64,000 nt of DNA from Saccharopolyspora shandongensis (GCF_900106995.1 NZ_FNOK01000036.1:35648-99647); one strand, 5' to 3'; positions 8,847 through 17,553 are shown, counted from the stretch's first letter. Notes: generated from the sequence alone by a model not told the origin. Program-made: numbers and translations.

Positions 8847-9850
8847 GTGGAACTCCCGTCAGGACGATCTGTCGAACTCGGTCCGGCAAGATCACTGCTG
8901 CTGTTCGCAGTGTTCGGTGAGGTCGCAGTGTTCGTTGAGGTCGCAATGGTCACGGTGGTCGAGGGGAGCGAAGCGGCGGCGGGTGCGCTCCGCTCCTGGG
9001 TGTCGGGGTGGTAGCGGGCCAGCGCGAAGACGCCCGCGCAGGCCACGACGGCGCACAGGACCTCACCGACGGCGGTCCAGCTGCCGACCTGATCGGCCTC
9101 GCCGAGCAGGCCGATGCCCAGCCCCACCGCCACCAGCGGATCGATCACGGTCAGGCAGGCCACCACGAGGTCCGGCGGGCCACTGGCGTACCCGTGCTGC
9201 AGCAGCCAGCCGCCGACGACCATCGCGACGACGATGCCGAGCAGCGGCAGCGGGTTGATGTCCAGCAGCTCGGTCGTGCCCAGCTGCTGAGCCACCGCCC
9301 GCATCAGCACCGACACGTACCCGTACGCCACCGCGCAACCGGCGGCGAAGAGGATGCAACGAGCCTTCGAGCGGGTCAGCATCGCGAGCACGCCCAGCGC
9401 CAGGATCGCGCCGGCCACCAGCTGCGTCGCCAGCAACTGCGCGTCACCGGCGATCGGGGTGGCCGTCGCGCTGCCCGCGGCGAGGAAGACGAAGGCACCG
9501 ACGCCGCCAGTGGCCGCGACCACCGACAGCGCGACGCTGGGCTTGAGGTCCCGGGCGGTGATGCCTTGCTGCCTGAGGTTCAGCAGGACGGTGATCGGCA
9601 GCGCCAGCACGCCGACCGGCTGCACCACGCTCAGCGGTGCCAGGCCGAGCGCGCAGGCGTGCAGGACGGTGCCGCTGCCGAGCGCGGCGAGGCCGCCCAG
9701 CCAACGGGGGTTGCGGATGAGCTGGGCCTGGCTGCGGAGGCCGAGCCCGCGGCCGTCCATCGCGTCGTGCACAGCAGCGTGCTGCAGCCTCGCCCCCACG
9801 GCATATCCGCAGGCCCCCAATGCAGCGAGCAGTACCGCGAGCGCAGTCAT
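8843..9850 (-). CDS. DMT-superfamily (EamA/NIPA-like) transporter
   Basis: A 335-residue membrane protein with about nine to ten hydrophobic helices. It starts MTALAVLLAALGACGYAVGA, then ALGSGTVLHACALGLAPLSVVQPVGVLALP, the layout of actinobacterial DMT family proteins distantly related to NIPA magnesium transporters. The cytoplasmic tail is rich in Ser/Thr. It is the first gene of the operon, with the next start embedded in its stop, suggesting that it moves a precursor or product of the glycosyltransferases; this is inference. A perfect palindrome lies 77 bases upstream. Confidence 0.75.
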   Translation of the reverse strand: MTALAVLLAALGACGYAVGARLQHAAVHDAMDGRGLGLRSQAQLIRNPRWLGGLAALGSGTVLHACALGLAPLSVVQPVGVLALPITVLLNLRQQGITARDLKPSVALSVVAATGGVGAFVFLAAGSATATPIAGDAQLLATQLVAGAILALGVLAMLTRSKARCILFAAGCAVAYGYVSVLMRAVAQQLGTTELLDINPLPLLGIVVAMVVGGWLLQHGYASGPPDLVVACLTVIDPLVAVGLGIGLLGEADQVGSWTAVGEVLCAVVACAGVFALARYHPDTQERSAPAAASLPSTTVTIATSTNTATSPNTANSSSDLAGPSSTDRPDGSST

Positions 9851-10802
9851 CGTGGACCACGTCCCGCGACGGTGGCCGGATGGTGCTGCACGACCGGATC
9901 AGTCCTCTTCACCAGGCTGCGGGAACGTTCGGTTACCGAACACCCTAGTGCGCGATCCATGACACGTCCTGCTGTCGAGCCCCGCGGCGTCCGCCACGTC
10001 GGCCTGCTACCAGTATCGGGCTCCGAACCCGCTGATTCCCGCCTTCGCTGTCCGTCCACACCGCTCAATCTCGCGTCTCGCGAGTCCGACTCACATCCGG
10101 GGCCGGACCCCCAATTTCCCTGAGACGTTCCGGGTTCGCACCCTGGGATGCCCGCCAGGCCCCCGGGCCACGCCGACCCGGAACCAACCCCAGAACCCTT
10201 CCGGACCTGCGCAAACACGCTTCGGCGCCGACCCGGCCAACTCTCCGGGTAACCCGCACGCAGATCCCGGCCCGCCCGGTGGGCATTACAGCAAAGCACG
10301 GAATTGCGGCGGCTCGTGAAACGTCAGACGAATATGCGCGAACCGATCCGGTGAACGAAAGTCGACCGCCAGGAGAAACAAGCGGAATGAACCCAACCGG
10401 TTTCGGAATCGTTGCACTCGCGCACGATGGAGGCGCGCCGGACGCACCTCGCGCGTGCGCTTCTGCACTGTCCGCCGGATCCACGTGCTCGACTGTAGAA
10501 CAACGTCGCTGAGGACTTTGCCAGCAACACATCATGACTCGCCCGGAGGTCGGCGACAGCGTCGCGACCGCAAACCCGCGGAATATCGATGCGCCGCCAA
10601 AAACACGCCGCCAGCAGGGAAATCCGAAACAATGAAGATCAACTAATCGTGGCGTAGCGGTGACGAATACGACATCACGACAACATCACGCCCCGCAAAC
10701 CGTTCGCGCACCGAAACAAATCGGTCACGACCCGTGATCAAATTCGGCTCATCCTCGGGACCGAAGGCCGATGTGTGCTCGTCCGGGTGAGACGATGCAC
10801 TC
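9851..10802. other. Long gene-free interval between divergent loci
   Basis: About 950 bases separate the glycosyltransferase operon from the copD-like gene. Short open frames exist (for example 10279-10512 on plus) but none has a ribosome site, a recognisable protein pattern or GC-rich third positions. The right part is clearly less GC-rich than coding DNA nearby. A perfect palindrome is at 9927-9941. I see no RNA gene. It may hold two promoters and degraded sequence. Confidence 0.55.
9927..9941. promoter_or_regulatory. Palindromic operator upstream of the glycosyltransferase operon
   Basis: GTTCGGTTACCGAAC is a perfect 7-1-7 palindrome 77 bases before the first gene of the minus-strand operon. 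Its size and symmetry suit a TetR-type dimer. No TetR gene is adjacent, so the binding protein would be encoded elsewhere. Confidence 0.5.
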
Positions 10803-11882
10803 GTGGCTGCCGACTCTGACGTCTCACAGCACGGCCGGACCGCGAAGCCGGAGCACCCCGCCGACGCCGACGAACGCAACGTGTTCGGCGCCAAGGCAGC
10901 CGTGGTGGCCGCATTGCTCGGCGGCGCGCTGCTGACCGCGCTCGCCGCGACCGCCTACACCGCGGTCGGCACCATCCCCGGCCTCGCCGACCCGCCGCCG
11001 CTCGTGCACTTCGGCCTGCCCGTCGCCCGAGCCGTGCTCGACATCGCGGCGCTCGGCACCGTCGGCCTGAGCCTGCTGCCGAAGCTGCTGGGCTTCGACC
11101 GCCCGAAGCACACCGAGCCGGTCATGTCGCTGGCCCGGCGGGTCACCGTGATCACCTCGCTGATCTGGATGCTCAGCGCCCTGGTCTCGCTGGTCCTGCA
11201 CGCCGCGGAGCTCAGCCCCGGCCGGCCCGTGACCACCCAGCTGCTGATCGACTACGTCGTGAACGTGCCGGCCGGTCCCGGCCTGCTCGCCAGCGCCGGC
11301 GCCGGGCTGGTGTGCGCGGCGCTGGGCCTGCTCGCGATCCGGTTCGGCGAGAGCGTCCCGGCGGAACTGCGCACCATCATCGCGCTGCTCGGGCTGCTCC
11401 CGATTCCGCTGACCGGCCACGCCACGGACTGGCAATACCACGACTTCAGCATGATCTCGATGGAGCTGCACGTGATCGGCGCGGCGATGTGGACCGGCGG
11501 CCTGGCCGCGATCGCGCTGTTCGTCGCCCCGCGCCGCGGGCTGCTCGCCGAGGCCCTGCCGCGGTTCTCGAAGCTCGCCACCATCGCGATCGTCGTGGTC
11601 GGCGCCTCCGGGTTGTTCAACGGCCTGATGGTGCTGATCATCACGCCGACCGTCGGCCTGCCCGGCCTGATCAACACCGGCTACGGCCAGATCATCCTGG
11701 CCAAGACCGGCTGCCTGGTGCTGCTGGGCATCGTGGCATCGCAGATGCGGTTCCGGCTACTTCCCCGCATCGCGCGCCACCAGCGCGCGGCGTTGATCGG
11801 CTGGGCCGCTGCCGAGGTCGGCGTGATGGGTATCGCCTACGGCTTGGGCGTCGTGCTCTCCCGCGCCCCGGTCATCGTCTGA
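10803..11882 (+). CDS. CopD-like copper resistance domain membrane protein
   Basis: A 359-residue polytopic membrane protein with about eight helices. The C-terminal half carries the CopD domain pattern: GHATDWQYHDFSMISMELHVIGAAMWTGGL, with conserved His residues, then RFSKLATIAIVVVGASGLFNG and ILAKTGCLVLLG. CopD-domain proteins are linked to copper uptake into or across the membrane. There is no CopC domain fused or adjacent. The start is a GTG with no strong ribosome site. Its 3' end overlaps the convergent membrane-protein gene by 46 bases. Confidence 0.82.
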   Translation: MAADSDVSQHGRTAKPEHPADADERNVFGAKAAVVAALLGGALLTALAATAYTAVGTIPGLADPPPLVHFGLPVARAVLDIAALGTVGLSLLPKLLGFDRPKHTEPVMSLARRVTVITSLIWMLSALVSLVLHAAELSPGRPVTTQLLIDYVVNVPAGPGLLASAGAGLVCAALGLLAIRFGESVPAELRTIIALLGLLPIPLTGHATDWQYHDFSMISMELHVIGAAMWTGGLAAIALFVAPRRGLLAEALPRFSKLATIAIVVVGASGLFNGLMVLIITPTVGLPGLINTGYGQIILAKTGCLVLLGIVASQMRFRLLPRIARHQRAALIGWAAAEVGVMGIAYGLGVVLSRAPVIV

Positions 11883-12976
11883 CCGCGCGACAGCAACCGG
11901 CGCCCGCGCTCGGTTTCGAGCAGGTACGAGACGCCCCACCACAGCGCGGCGAACATGACCACCGTGTACAGCACCGACCAGTAGTCGACCGGCGGTGCGG
12001 CGATGTAGGTCTGCTGCGCCCACAGGGCGAGGTACGCCACCGCGGTCACGATCGCCGCCCCGGCGAACGGCCGGATGCGCGGCGCCAGCCGGAACGACAG
12101 GTCGATCGCCACCGCCCCAGCCAGCAGGAAGAACGGCACGGTCGAGATCGGGAAATCGGCCGCCGCCAGCAATCCCCAGGCCACGCAGCGGAAAACGAGG
12201 TAGCCGGCGGTGATCGTGGTCGCCGTCCAGCGGCGCCCGGCCAGCTGCCGGGCCAGCAGCAGCGTGCCCAGCCCGGTCATGACCGCCCAGGTCGGGTAGA
12301 CCCAGTCCGGCACCGGGAGCGTGAAGGACTTGACGGCGATCCAGTCCAGCGGCCGCCCGAGGTCGTCGGCGGCGAACTGCAGCAGGATGTCCTCGGCGTA
12401 GGGCGTGCCGCGCTCCCACGCCGCCAGCCCGAGCACGCCGTATTCCTGGTGCTGGTTGAGGAACAGGAAGTTGTCCAGCACCGTGAACCAGAGGAAGCAG
12501 GTGATCGGGTAGTAGTACCGGTCGCCGCCGCCGTTGCGGGCCCAGCCGCGGAGCAGGCCGACGCTCATCAGCCCGGTGCCGAGGTAGAGCAGGGCGTGCG
12601 ACGGGCTCCACGCGGTGATGTCCAGCCCGTTGATCCGGTGGTTGATCACGTCCAGCGGCGCGGCGACCAGGAAGATGCCCAGCCCCCACTGCATCCAGCG
12701 CAGCGTGGCGCGATCGGCGCCGATGCCGGTGTAGGTGTGGAAGATCACCAGCCCGATCACGATCACGGTGCCGACCGTGTTGATCATGTGCGGTGGCGCG
12801 AGATCGTCGCGGAGCCACCGGAAATGCCAGCAGATGTCCCAGGTGGCACCCGCGATCTTGAGCACCATCGCGATCACCCACCAGCGATAGAGCGCGACCA
12901 CGAGTTCCGGGGGAGCCTCCCGACCCGGCTCGCCACGCGTCCAGTGGCTTCGGACCAGCTCAGCTGTACCCGCCAT
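11837..12976 (-). CDS. Polytopic membrane protein of unknown function
   Basis: A 379-residue protein with roughly nine hydrophobic helices. Conserved-looking polar residues lie within helices: WDICWHFRW, PPHMINT, HTYTG, NHRINGLDITAWSPSHALLY and FLNQHQEYG. The density of histidines and aromatic residues in membrane segments suggests metal or haem contact, but I recognise no family. ATG at 12976 is chosen over GTG at 12985 or 12991 because GGAGG precedes it by eight bases. It is convergent with, and overlaps, the copD-like gene, so the two may be mutually interfering. Confidence 0.7.
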   Translation of the reverse strand: MAGTAELVRSHWTRGEPGREAPPELVVALYRWWVIAMVLKIAGATWDICWHFRWLRDDLAPPHMINTVGTVIVIGLVIFHTYTGIGADRATLRWMQWGLGIFLVAAPLDVINHRINGLDITAWSPSHALLYLGTGLMSVGLLRGWARNGGGDRYYYPITCFLWFTVLDNFLFLNQHQEYGVLGLAAWERGTPYAEDILLQFAADDLGRPLDWIAVKSFTLPVPDWVYPTWAVMTGLGTLLLARQLAGRRWTATTITAGYLVFRCVAWGLLAAADFPISTVPFFLLAGAVAIDLSFRLAPRIRPFAGAAIVTAVAYLALWAQQTYIAAPPVDYWSVLYTVVMFAALWWGVSYLLETERGRRLLSRGQTMTGARESTTPKP

Positions 12977-13101
12977 CGCGTTCACCTCCACCTTGCGCGA
13001 TGTTCACGCGAAAAACGGTAGTCGGTACTGATCGCGAGTGTGCGGCAACGACGTACGTGGCAGTAACATTTTGGGCAATCGGCCGGAAAAGCGAACGTCG
13101 A

Positions 13102-13143
13102 CGGAGCCCCGAGCGGCCGCCACGAGGACGGCCGGGGACTCCG
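13102..13143 (-). terminator. Hairpin after the lysozyme gene
   Basis: CGGAG-CCCC pairs with GGGG-A-CTCCG, with further pairing of CGGCCG-rich inner segments. It lies 20 bases past the stop of the minus-strand lysozyme gene. Confidence 0.5.
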
Positions 13144-13162
13144 CCGGGAGAACGGCGCCAGC

Positions 13163-13954
13163 TCAGCGCGGGATTTTCAGCACCTGGCCGACGTAGATCA
13201 GGTCCGGGTCGGCGATGCCGTTGACCCGCGCGATCTCCCGCCAGTCGACGCCCAGCTTCTGCCCGATCTCGGAGAGCGTGTCACCGGGCTGCACGACGTA
13301 GGTCTCCTGCGGCGGCGGAGGAGGCGGCGGTGGCGGGGCACCGGCTCCGGTGAGCACCTCCAGCGGGACCAGCGAGACGTTCAAGTCGGTGTCGCCGGCG
13401 ATCCCGGGAACCTTCCCGTCCGAGGCGTGCTGGTGGATCGCGACCCGGTCGGTGAGGTAGCCGGGCTCGCCCGGCGGGCGCCCGTAGTGCGCGACCCACA
13501 GGAACACGCCGGGGTCGACCCAGGTCTCCGGCGCGAGCTTGCTCTGGAACCAGGACGTCGAGGCGTAGACCACGATCTCGTGCCGCCCGGTGTGCCCGCG
13601 GACCGCGTCGATGAACCCCTTGACCCAGCCTCCGAGGTTCGGCGCGTCGGTCTCCATGTCCAGGCACGGCGGCAGGTTGCCCGCCGCGCTGGAGTTCAGC
13701 CGCGCCAGCTGGGCGGCGAAGTCGGCCGCGTCCTGCTGCGGCGAATTCGTGTCCGGGCGGGCGAAGTGGTAGAGCCCGGTGACCATCCCGGCGCCGCGGG
13801 CGCCGGCCAGTTGGGCGTCCAGCGTCGGGCTCACATATCCGATTCCCTCGGTCGCCTTGATGTACGTGAAGGCATATCCGGCGCCGCGAACCGCACCCCA
13901 GTCGGGTTCCCCCTGATATCGCGCGACGTCAATGCCCGGAATTCGCTCGGCCAT
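13163..13954 (-). CDS. GH25 lysozyme with C-terminal LysM domain
   Basis: A 263-residue muramidase. Residues 1-200 match glycoside hydrolase family 25: start IPGIDVARYQG (first catalytic-region Asp), FTYIKATEG, GLYHFARP and CLDMETD with the D-x-E catalytic pair. After a run of nine prolines follows one LysM peptidoglycan-binding domain (YVVQPGDTLSEIGQ to VGQVLKIP) at the C-terminus. It should cleave the MurNAc-GlcNAc bond of peptidoglycan. No signal peptide is visible, so export is unexplained. ATG at 13954 is supported by GGGGG six bases before it. Confidence 0.9.
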   Translation of the reverse strand: MAERIPGIDVARYQGEPDWGAVRGAGYAFTYIKATEGIGYVSPTLDAQLAGARGAGMVTGLYHFARPDTNSPQQDAADFAAQLARLNSSAAGNLPPCLDMETDAPNLGGWVKGFIDAVRGHTGRHEIVVYASTSWFQSKLAPETWVDPGVFLWVAHYGRPPGEPGYLTDRVAIHQHASDGKVPGIAGDTDLNVSLVPLEVLTGAGAPPPPPPPPPQETYVVQPGDTLSEIGQKLGVDWREIARVNGIADPDLIYVGQVLKIPR

Positions 13955-14341
13955 GATCAACCCCCTGACTTCGGCCTTCTGGAGTTGCCAAACTATCGAA
14001 GTCAGCCAAAGGGGCAGTCCCGCCGTTCAGGTCAAGATCCCCACCCGATCGGTCGATATCTGCGCAAGGCGTAACGGATTCTCGGCGCCGTGAATTACCC
14101 GAATCGGGTTGCTTCTAGCCGCGGCAATACCTATTCGGCGCAGCCGACCGTCACTCGATCCGCTAGTCGAGCTAGTCGATCGGGGCAACCGGAGCATCCG
14201 ACGCACCGCAGGTCACGAAGTCGCCGACGGCGGGAAAATCGACCGTGCGGGCAACCTCGCCAACGGCCGGACGTCTTCAGGAACAGCAGAGCAAATACCG
14301 ACGACCCCGCCCGCGAGGCCGGGGGACGGGAGGTGGTCACC
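13955..14341. other. Gene-free divergent intergenic region
   Basis: This region separates the lysozyme and lipoprotein genes. It holds a perfect palindrome ACCCGAATCGGGT at 14097-14109 and a tandem nonamer GCTAGTCGA at about 14162-14179. An upstream in-frame extension of the lipoprotein frame exists but lacks coding character. Confidence 0.45.
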
Positions 14342-15040
14342 GTGACCCCGAACCGATTGCGGATTTTCGGCTCGCGGACGCTCCAGGCGTCCGGAGCACT
14401 GCTGATCGCCGGGCTGATGGCGGGCTGCGGAGCGCAAAGCGCGCAAACAGCGCAGACCGGCCAGGTTGTCACTGCACCGGAGCAGAAACTCCAGCCGGCG
14501 CCGCCTGCCACGAACGCGGATGCACGACCGGATCCCCAGGCTTCCGAGGCCCCCGCGAACGGCCCCGCCACGGGCGGCAGCACGACGCCGGCCTCGTCGC
14601 CAGGACGGGTCCAGCCGAAGAAGGTGGAGCGCTGCCACACCTCGATGCTCACGGGCACGGTGGAGGGCGCCGAGGCCGGGGCGGGCCAGCGCTACGCCGA
14701 CCTGGTGCTGCGCAATTCCAGCAACGAGACCTGCACGCTCTACGGGTACGGCGGCATGCAGCTGGTCGACGCCTCCGGCCAGGCGGTGCCCACCAAGATG
14801 GAGCGGACGCCGAACCCCGGCCCGGGCCTGATCACGCTGGCGCCCGGTGAGTCGGCCCGCGCGACGCTGCACTGGACGGCCGTCCCGCACGAGGGCGAGC
14901 CGATGGAGGGCCCCTGCCAGCCGACCCCGGCGCGTGCGCAGGTCATCCCGCCGGACGAGACCGACGCGCTCTCCGTCACCTGGAACGTGGGTGCGGTCTG
15001 CGGGTTCGGCGAAATCGACAACAGCGCGTACCACCGGTGA
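14342..15040 (+). CDS. DUF4232 domain lipoprotein
   Basis: A 232-residue lipoprotein. The signal peptide ends in the lipobox LMAGC with lipidated Cys29. Residues 30-90 form a Pro/Ala/Thr/Gln-rich spacer, and residues 95-232 a DUF4232 domain: ERCHTSMLTGTV, YADLVLRNSSNETCTLYGYGGMQLVD, LAPGESARATLHWT, ending in VCGFG. Four cysteines could form two disulfides. It is anchored to the outer face of the membrane; DUF4232 function is unknown. GTG at 14342 is set by GGGAGG eight bases upstream. The frame is open further upstream, but the lipobox distance fits only this start. Confidence 0.85.
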   Translation: MTPNRLRIFGSRTLQASGALLIAGLMAGCGAQSAQTAQTGQVVTAPEQKLQPAPPATNADARPDPQASEAPANGPATGGSTTPASSPGRVQPKKVERCHTSMLTGTVEGAEAGAGQRYADLVLRNSSNETCTLYGYGGMQLVDASGQAVPTKMERTPNPGPGLITLAPGESARATLHWTAVPHEGEPMEGPCQPTPARAQVIPPDETDALSVTWNVGAVCGFGEIDNSAYHR

Positions 15041-15078
15041 CGGCAGCGCGGCCTCGCGCGGAATCGGCGCTCCCGGTC

Positions 15079-15094
15079 GATTTCGCGCGAAATC
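15079..15094. repeat. TTTCGCGCGAAA palindrome, copy 1
   Basis: GATTTCGCGCGAAATC is a perfect 16-bp palindrome 38 bases after the lipoprotein gene. The same core is found twice at 25032-25091 and in a variant at 43980-43997. Confidence 0.65.
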
Positions 15095-15154
15095 GCCGTT
15101 CGGCGGACAAGGCCGGGGTTGGCCCGAACGGATGAGGTGTGCTGGGGTGGCGGC

Positions 15155-15958
15155 ATGATCGAGTCAACGGATCGAGTGGTCAACGGACGGCACGGCGAGC
15201 TGGCGGTGCGCGAGTGGTCGGGGACCAACCCCGGCTGGATCGCGCTGATCGCGCACGGCTACGGCGAGCACTCCGGCCGGTACCAGTGGGTCGCGGAGCA
15301 GCTGGTCGGCGCCCGCGCGCTGGTCTACGCCCCGGACCACGTCGGGCACGGCCGCTCCCCCGGCGACCGGGTCTACTTCGAGGACGCCGAGACGATCGTG
15401 GCCGATCTGGAGGAGCTCCGCAGGCAGGTCACCGCCGAGCACCCGGACCTGCCGGTCGTCCTCATCGGTCATTCGATGGGCGGGATGCTCGCCGCCCGCT
15501 ACGCGCAGGAGCACCAGGAGCACCTGGCGGCGGTCGTGCTGTCCGCGCCGGTGCTGGGCACCTGGCACGTGCTGGACCTGCTGGAGCACGACGAGATTCC
15601 GGACGTCCCGATCGATCCGGCGACGCTGTCCCGCGACCCCGAGGTCGGCGCGGCGTACATCGCCGATCCGCTGGTCTGGCACGGCCCGTTCAAGCGCGCC
15701 ACGCTGCAGGCGATCGACGAGTGCCTGCTGGCCATCAACGACGGGCCCGCACTGGACCGGCCGACGCTGTGGGTGCACGGCGAGGACGACGAGCTGGTGC
15801 CGGAGGCCGACACCCGCACCGGCATCGACCGCATCCGCGGCAGCGAGTTCCACGAGCACATCTACCCGGGTGGCCGCCACGAGCTGCTCAACGAGGTCAA
15901 CAAGGCCGAGGTGATGAACGACGTCCTCACCTTCATCGGCCGCGAGCTGAATTCGTAG
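15155..15958 (+). CDS. Lysophospholipase / monoacylglycerol lipase-like alpha/beta hydrolase
   Basis: A 267-residue serine hydrolase of the Hydrolase_4 (monoacylglycerol lipase) family. Diagnostic segments: HGYGEHSGRY (oxyanion region), APDHVGHGRSPGDR, nucleophile GHSMGG, acid in HGEDDELVP and histidine in GGRHELLNE. It releases fatty acids from monoacylglycerols or lysolipids. No signal peptide. ATG at 15155 fits the family start; an upstream in-frame ATG would add 12 residues without a good ribosome site. Confidence 0.88.
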   Translation: MIESTDRVVNGRHGELAVREWSGTNPGWIALIAHGYGEHSGRYQWVAEQLVGARALVYAPDHVGHGRSPGDRVYFEDAETIVADLEELRRQVTAEHPDLPVVLIGHSMGGMLAARYAQEHQEHLAAVVLSAPVLGTWHVLDLLEHDEIPDVPIDPATLSRDPEVGAAYIADPLVWHGPFKRATLQAIDECLLAINDGPALDRPTLWVHGEDDELVPEADTRTGIDRIRGSEFHEHIYPGGRHELLNEVNKAEVMNDVLTFIGRELNS

Positions 15959-16281
15959 CCACTTGTCTCCGCACAGCGGCTCCCTGCGGGAATTGCGGCC
16001 GTCGCCCGGGTTTGTGGGAGCCCCGACTTGCGCATGACCGAATTCGCGCTTCGCCGGACGGCGTCCGAGAACCCGCGGTACCGCTTCAAAGCAAGTCCGA
16101 GGGCGAGCGAGTCATGCCCGAAAATGAAGGATCATTAATAGTGGGCGCCGAATAATCTCGATCATTACCTGTTCGGGTGAGGCGTGTCGCTTGCGCAGTT
16201 GCAGCTCAAGCGCTCCACGGGCAGCTTGAGGATTGCCGACGGGGAGGTCGGCAATCGGGGTTGGGGTGGAGCGAGGTGGCC
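15959..16281. other. Gene-free region with leader hairpin
   Basis: Between the lipase and the PRC-barrel gene. It holds the hairpin at 16232-16255 just before the PRC gene. Nothing else is recognisable; the middle (16120-16175) is relatively AT-rich and is a likely promoter area. Confidence 0.45.
16232..16255 (+). promoter_or_regulatory. Perfect hairpin in the leader of the PRC-barrel gene
   Basis: ATTGCCGAC and GTCGGCAAT form a perfect nine-pair stem with the loop GGGGAG. It ends 26 bases before the ATG. The position suggests a role in mRNA stability or translation, but it could also be an operator. Confidence 0.45.
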
Positions 16282-16626
16282 ATGAACGTCGAGCGCGCAC
16301 AGGACCTGATCGGCACTCCGGTGTTCGACCGCAACGGCGACCGCGTCGGCCGGGTCGGCAACGTCTACGTCGACGACGTGACCCATCAGCCGGAGTGGGT
16401 CACCGTCCGGATCGGCGTGTTCGGCGTCAAGGAGACCTTCGTACCGCTGGCCGGCGCGACCACCGAGGAGAACCGCCTCGACCTGCGCGTCTCCAAGGAC
16501 CGGGTGCGCAACGCCCCGCGCGTCGAGGCCGAGCACGGCCACCTCTCCGACCAGGAGGGCCGCGACCTCTTCCACTACTACGGCCTGGATCAGGGCGAAC
16601 CGCCCGCCGAGGCCGAGCAGCTCTAG
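16282..16626 (+). CDS. PRC-barrel domain protein
   Basis: A 114-residue soluble protein. Residues 5-80 fit a PRC-barrel: DLIGTPVFDRNGDRVGRVGNVYVDD, then PEWVTVRIGVFGVKETFVPL. The C-terminal part (HLSDQEGRDLFHYYGLD) is the short tail common in actinobacterial PRC proteins related to photosystem and RimM-type barrels. The function of such stand-alone PRC proteins is unknown; stress association is frequently suggested. GCGAGGTGGCC precedes the ATG at 16282 and fixes the start. Confidence 0.82.
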   Translation: MNVERAQDLIGTPVFDRNGDRVGRVGNVYVDDVTHQPEWVTVRIGVFGVKETFVPLAGATTEENRLDLRVSKDRVRNAPRVEAEHGHLSDQEGRDLFHYYGLDQGEPPAEAEQL

Positions 16627-16643
16627 GCGGCACGCGACGCCGT

Positions 16644-16676
16644 GAGCCCGTGGCAGCGGTCGGCCGCCACGGGCTC
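16644..16676. terminator. Bidirectional hairpin terminator
   Basis: GAGCCCGTGGC and GCCACGGGCTC form an 11-bp perfect stem between the convergent PRC-barrel and deacetylase genes. Confidence 0.7.
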
Positions 16677-16686
16677 GGCTACCGGA

Positions 16687-17553
16687 TCAACCGCGATCGG
16701 CCGAGCGGGCGTGGTGCTCGGCGATCTCGTCGCTGGTGGTCAGCCACACGCCCTCGTGACCGGTGATGTACTCCAGCGCCTGGTCCAGGTACTTGGCCCG
16801 GAACGGCTGACCGATGACGAACGGGTGCAGCGCCAGCGACATCACCCGCCCGCTGTCCGCCGATTCGGCGTAGAGCTGGTCGAACTGGTCCTTGACCGCC
16901 TGCAGGAAGTCAGGGCCGCTCACCCCGGTGCCCACGAACATCGTCACGTCGTTGAGCTCGGTCTGGTACGGCACGCTGAGCAGGCCGGGCACGTTCAGCC
17001 GGTACGGCTGGTCGTCGTTGCTCCAGTCCAGCACGTAGCGCAGGCCGAGCTCCGCGAGGAGCGCTGGCGTGTGGAACGTTTCGGTCAGTCCCGGCCCCAT
17101 CCACCCGCGCGGGCGGGTGCCGGTCGCGGCCTCGATGGTGTCCACCACGTCCCGCAGGTAGGCGCGCTCCTCGTCGACCGGCATGCCCGCCTGCAGGATC
17201 GAGTTGTTCTTGCCGTGCGCCAACCAGGCCCAGTCGCGCTGCTTGCCCGCGTCGATGATCTGCGGGTTGTGCTCGGTGACGTCGGAGTTCAGCAGCACGC
17301 TGGGGCGGATGCCGTGCCGGTCGAAGATGTCCACCAGCCGCCAGATGCCGACCCGCGGGCCGTAGTCCCGCCAGCCGTAGTTCAGCGGGTCGGGCGCCAG
17401 GTCCCTGGTCCCGGCGAAGATGCTGGTGGACGGCCGGTCGATCTCGTAGTGCTCGACGTTGAGGCCCACGTAGAACGCCAGCCGGGCGCCGCCCGGCCAC
17501 CGCACCGGGGCGCGGTCGACGATCGGGCTGTAGTCGAAGAGCTGGTTGTGCAC
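16687..17553 (-). CDS. Polysaccharide deacetylase family protein (CE4, PuuE-like)
   Basis: A 288-residue NodB-fold protein. It begins with a strand region (ARLAFYVGLNVEHYEI), then WRDYGPRVGIWRLVDIFDRHGIRPSVLLNSDVTEHNP, then the distinctive RGWMGPGLTETFHTPALLAELGLRYVLDWSNDDQPY and ALHPFVIGQP near the C-terminus. This is the allantoinase-like (PuuE) branch of the polysaccharide deacetylase family, in which classical NodB metal-binding Asp-Asp is altered. It may act on an amide or N-acetyl substrate; which one is unknown. GTG at 17553 has AGGAGG seven bases before it. Confidence 0.8.
   Translation of the reverse strand: MHNQLFDYSPIVDRAPVRWPGGARLAFYVGLNVEHYEIDRPSTSIFAGTRDLAPDPLNYGWRDYGPRVGIWRLVDIFDRHGIRPSVLLNSDVTEHNPQIIDAGKQRDWAWLAHGKNNSILQAGMPVDEERAYLRDVVDTIEAATGTRPRGWMGPGLTETFHTPALLAELGLRYVLDWSNDDQPYRLNVPGLLSVPYQTELNDVTMFVGTGVSGPDFLQAVKDQFDQLYAESADSGRVMSLALHPFVIGQPFRAKYLDQALEYITGHEGVWLTTSDEIAEHHARSADRG

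Noticed and set aside
10279..10512. 77-codon plus-strand frame in the gene-free region
   Set aside because: No ribosome site, mixed composition without third-position GC bias, no recognisable feature.
10065..10535. 156-codon minus-strand frame in the same region
   Set aside because: Composition does not look coding and it has no partner or start signal.
14090..14341. N-terminal extension of the DUF4232 lipoprotein frame
   Set aside because: The added part is Arg/Ser-rich, lacks a start site, and would bury the lipoprotein signal peptide.
16177..16281. Upstream extension of the PRC-barrel frame
   Set aside because: It covers the leader hairpin and ribosome site; the family starts at the NVERAQDLIG segment.
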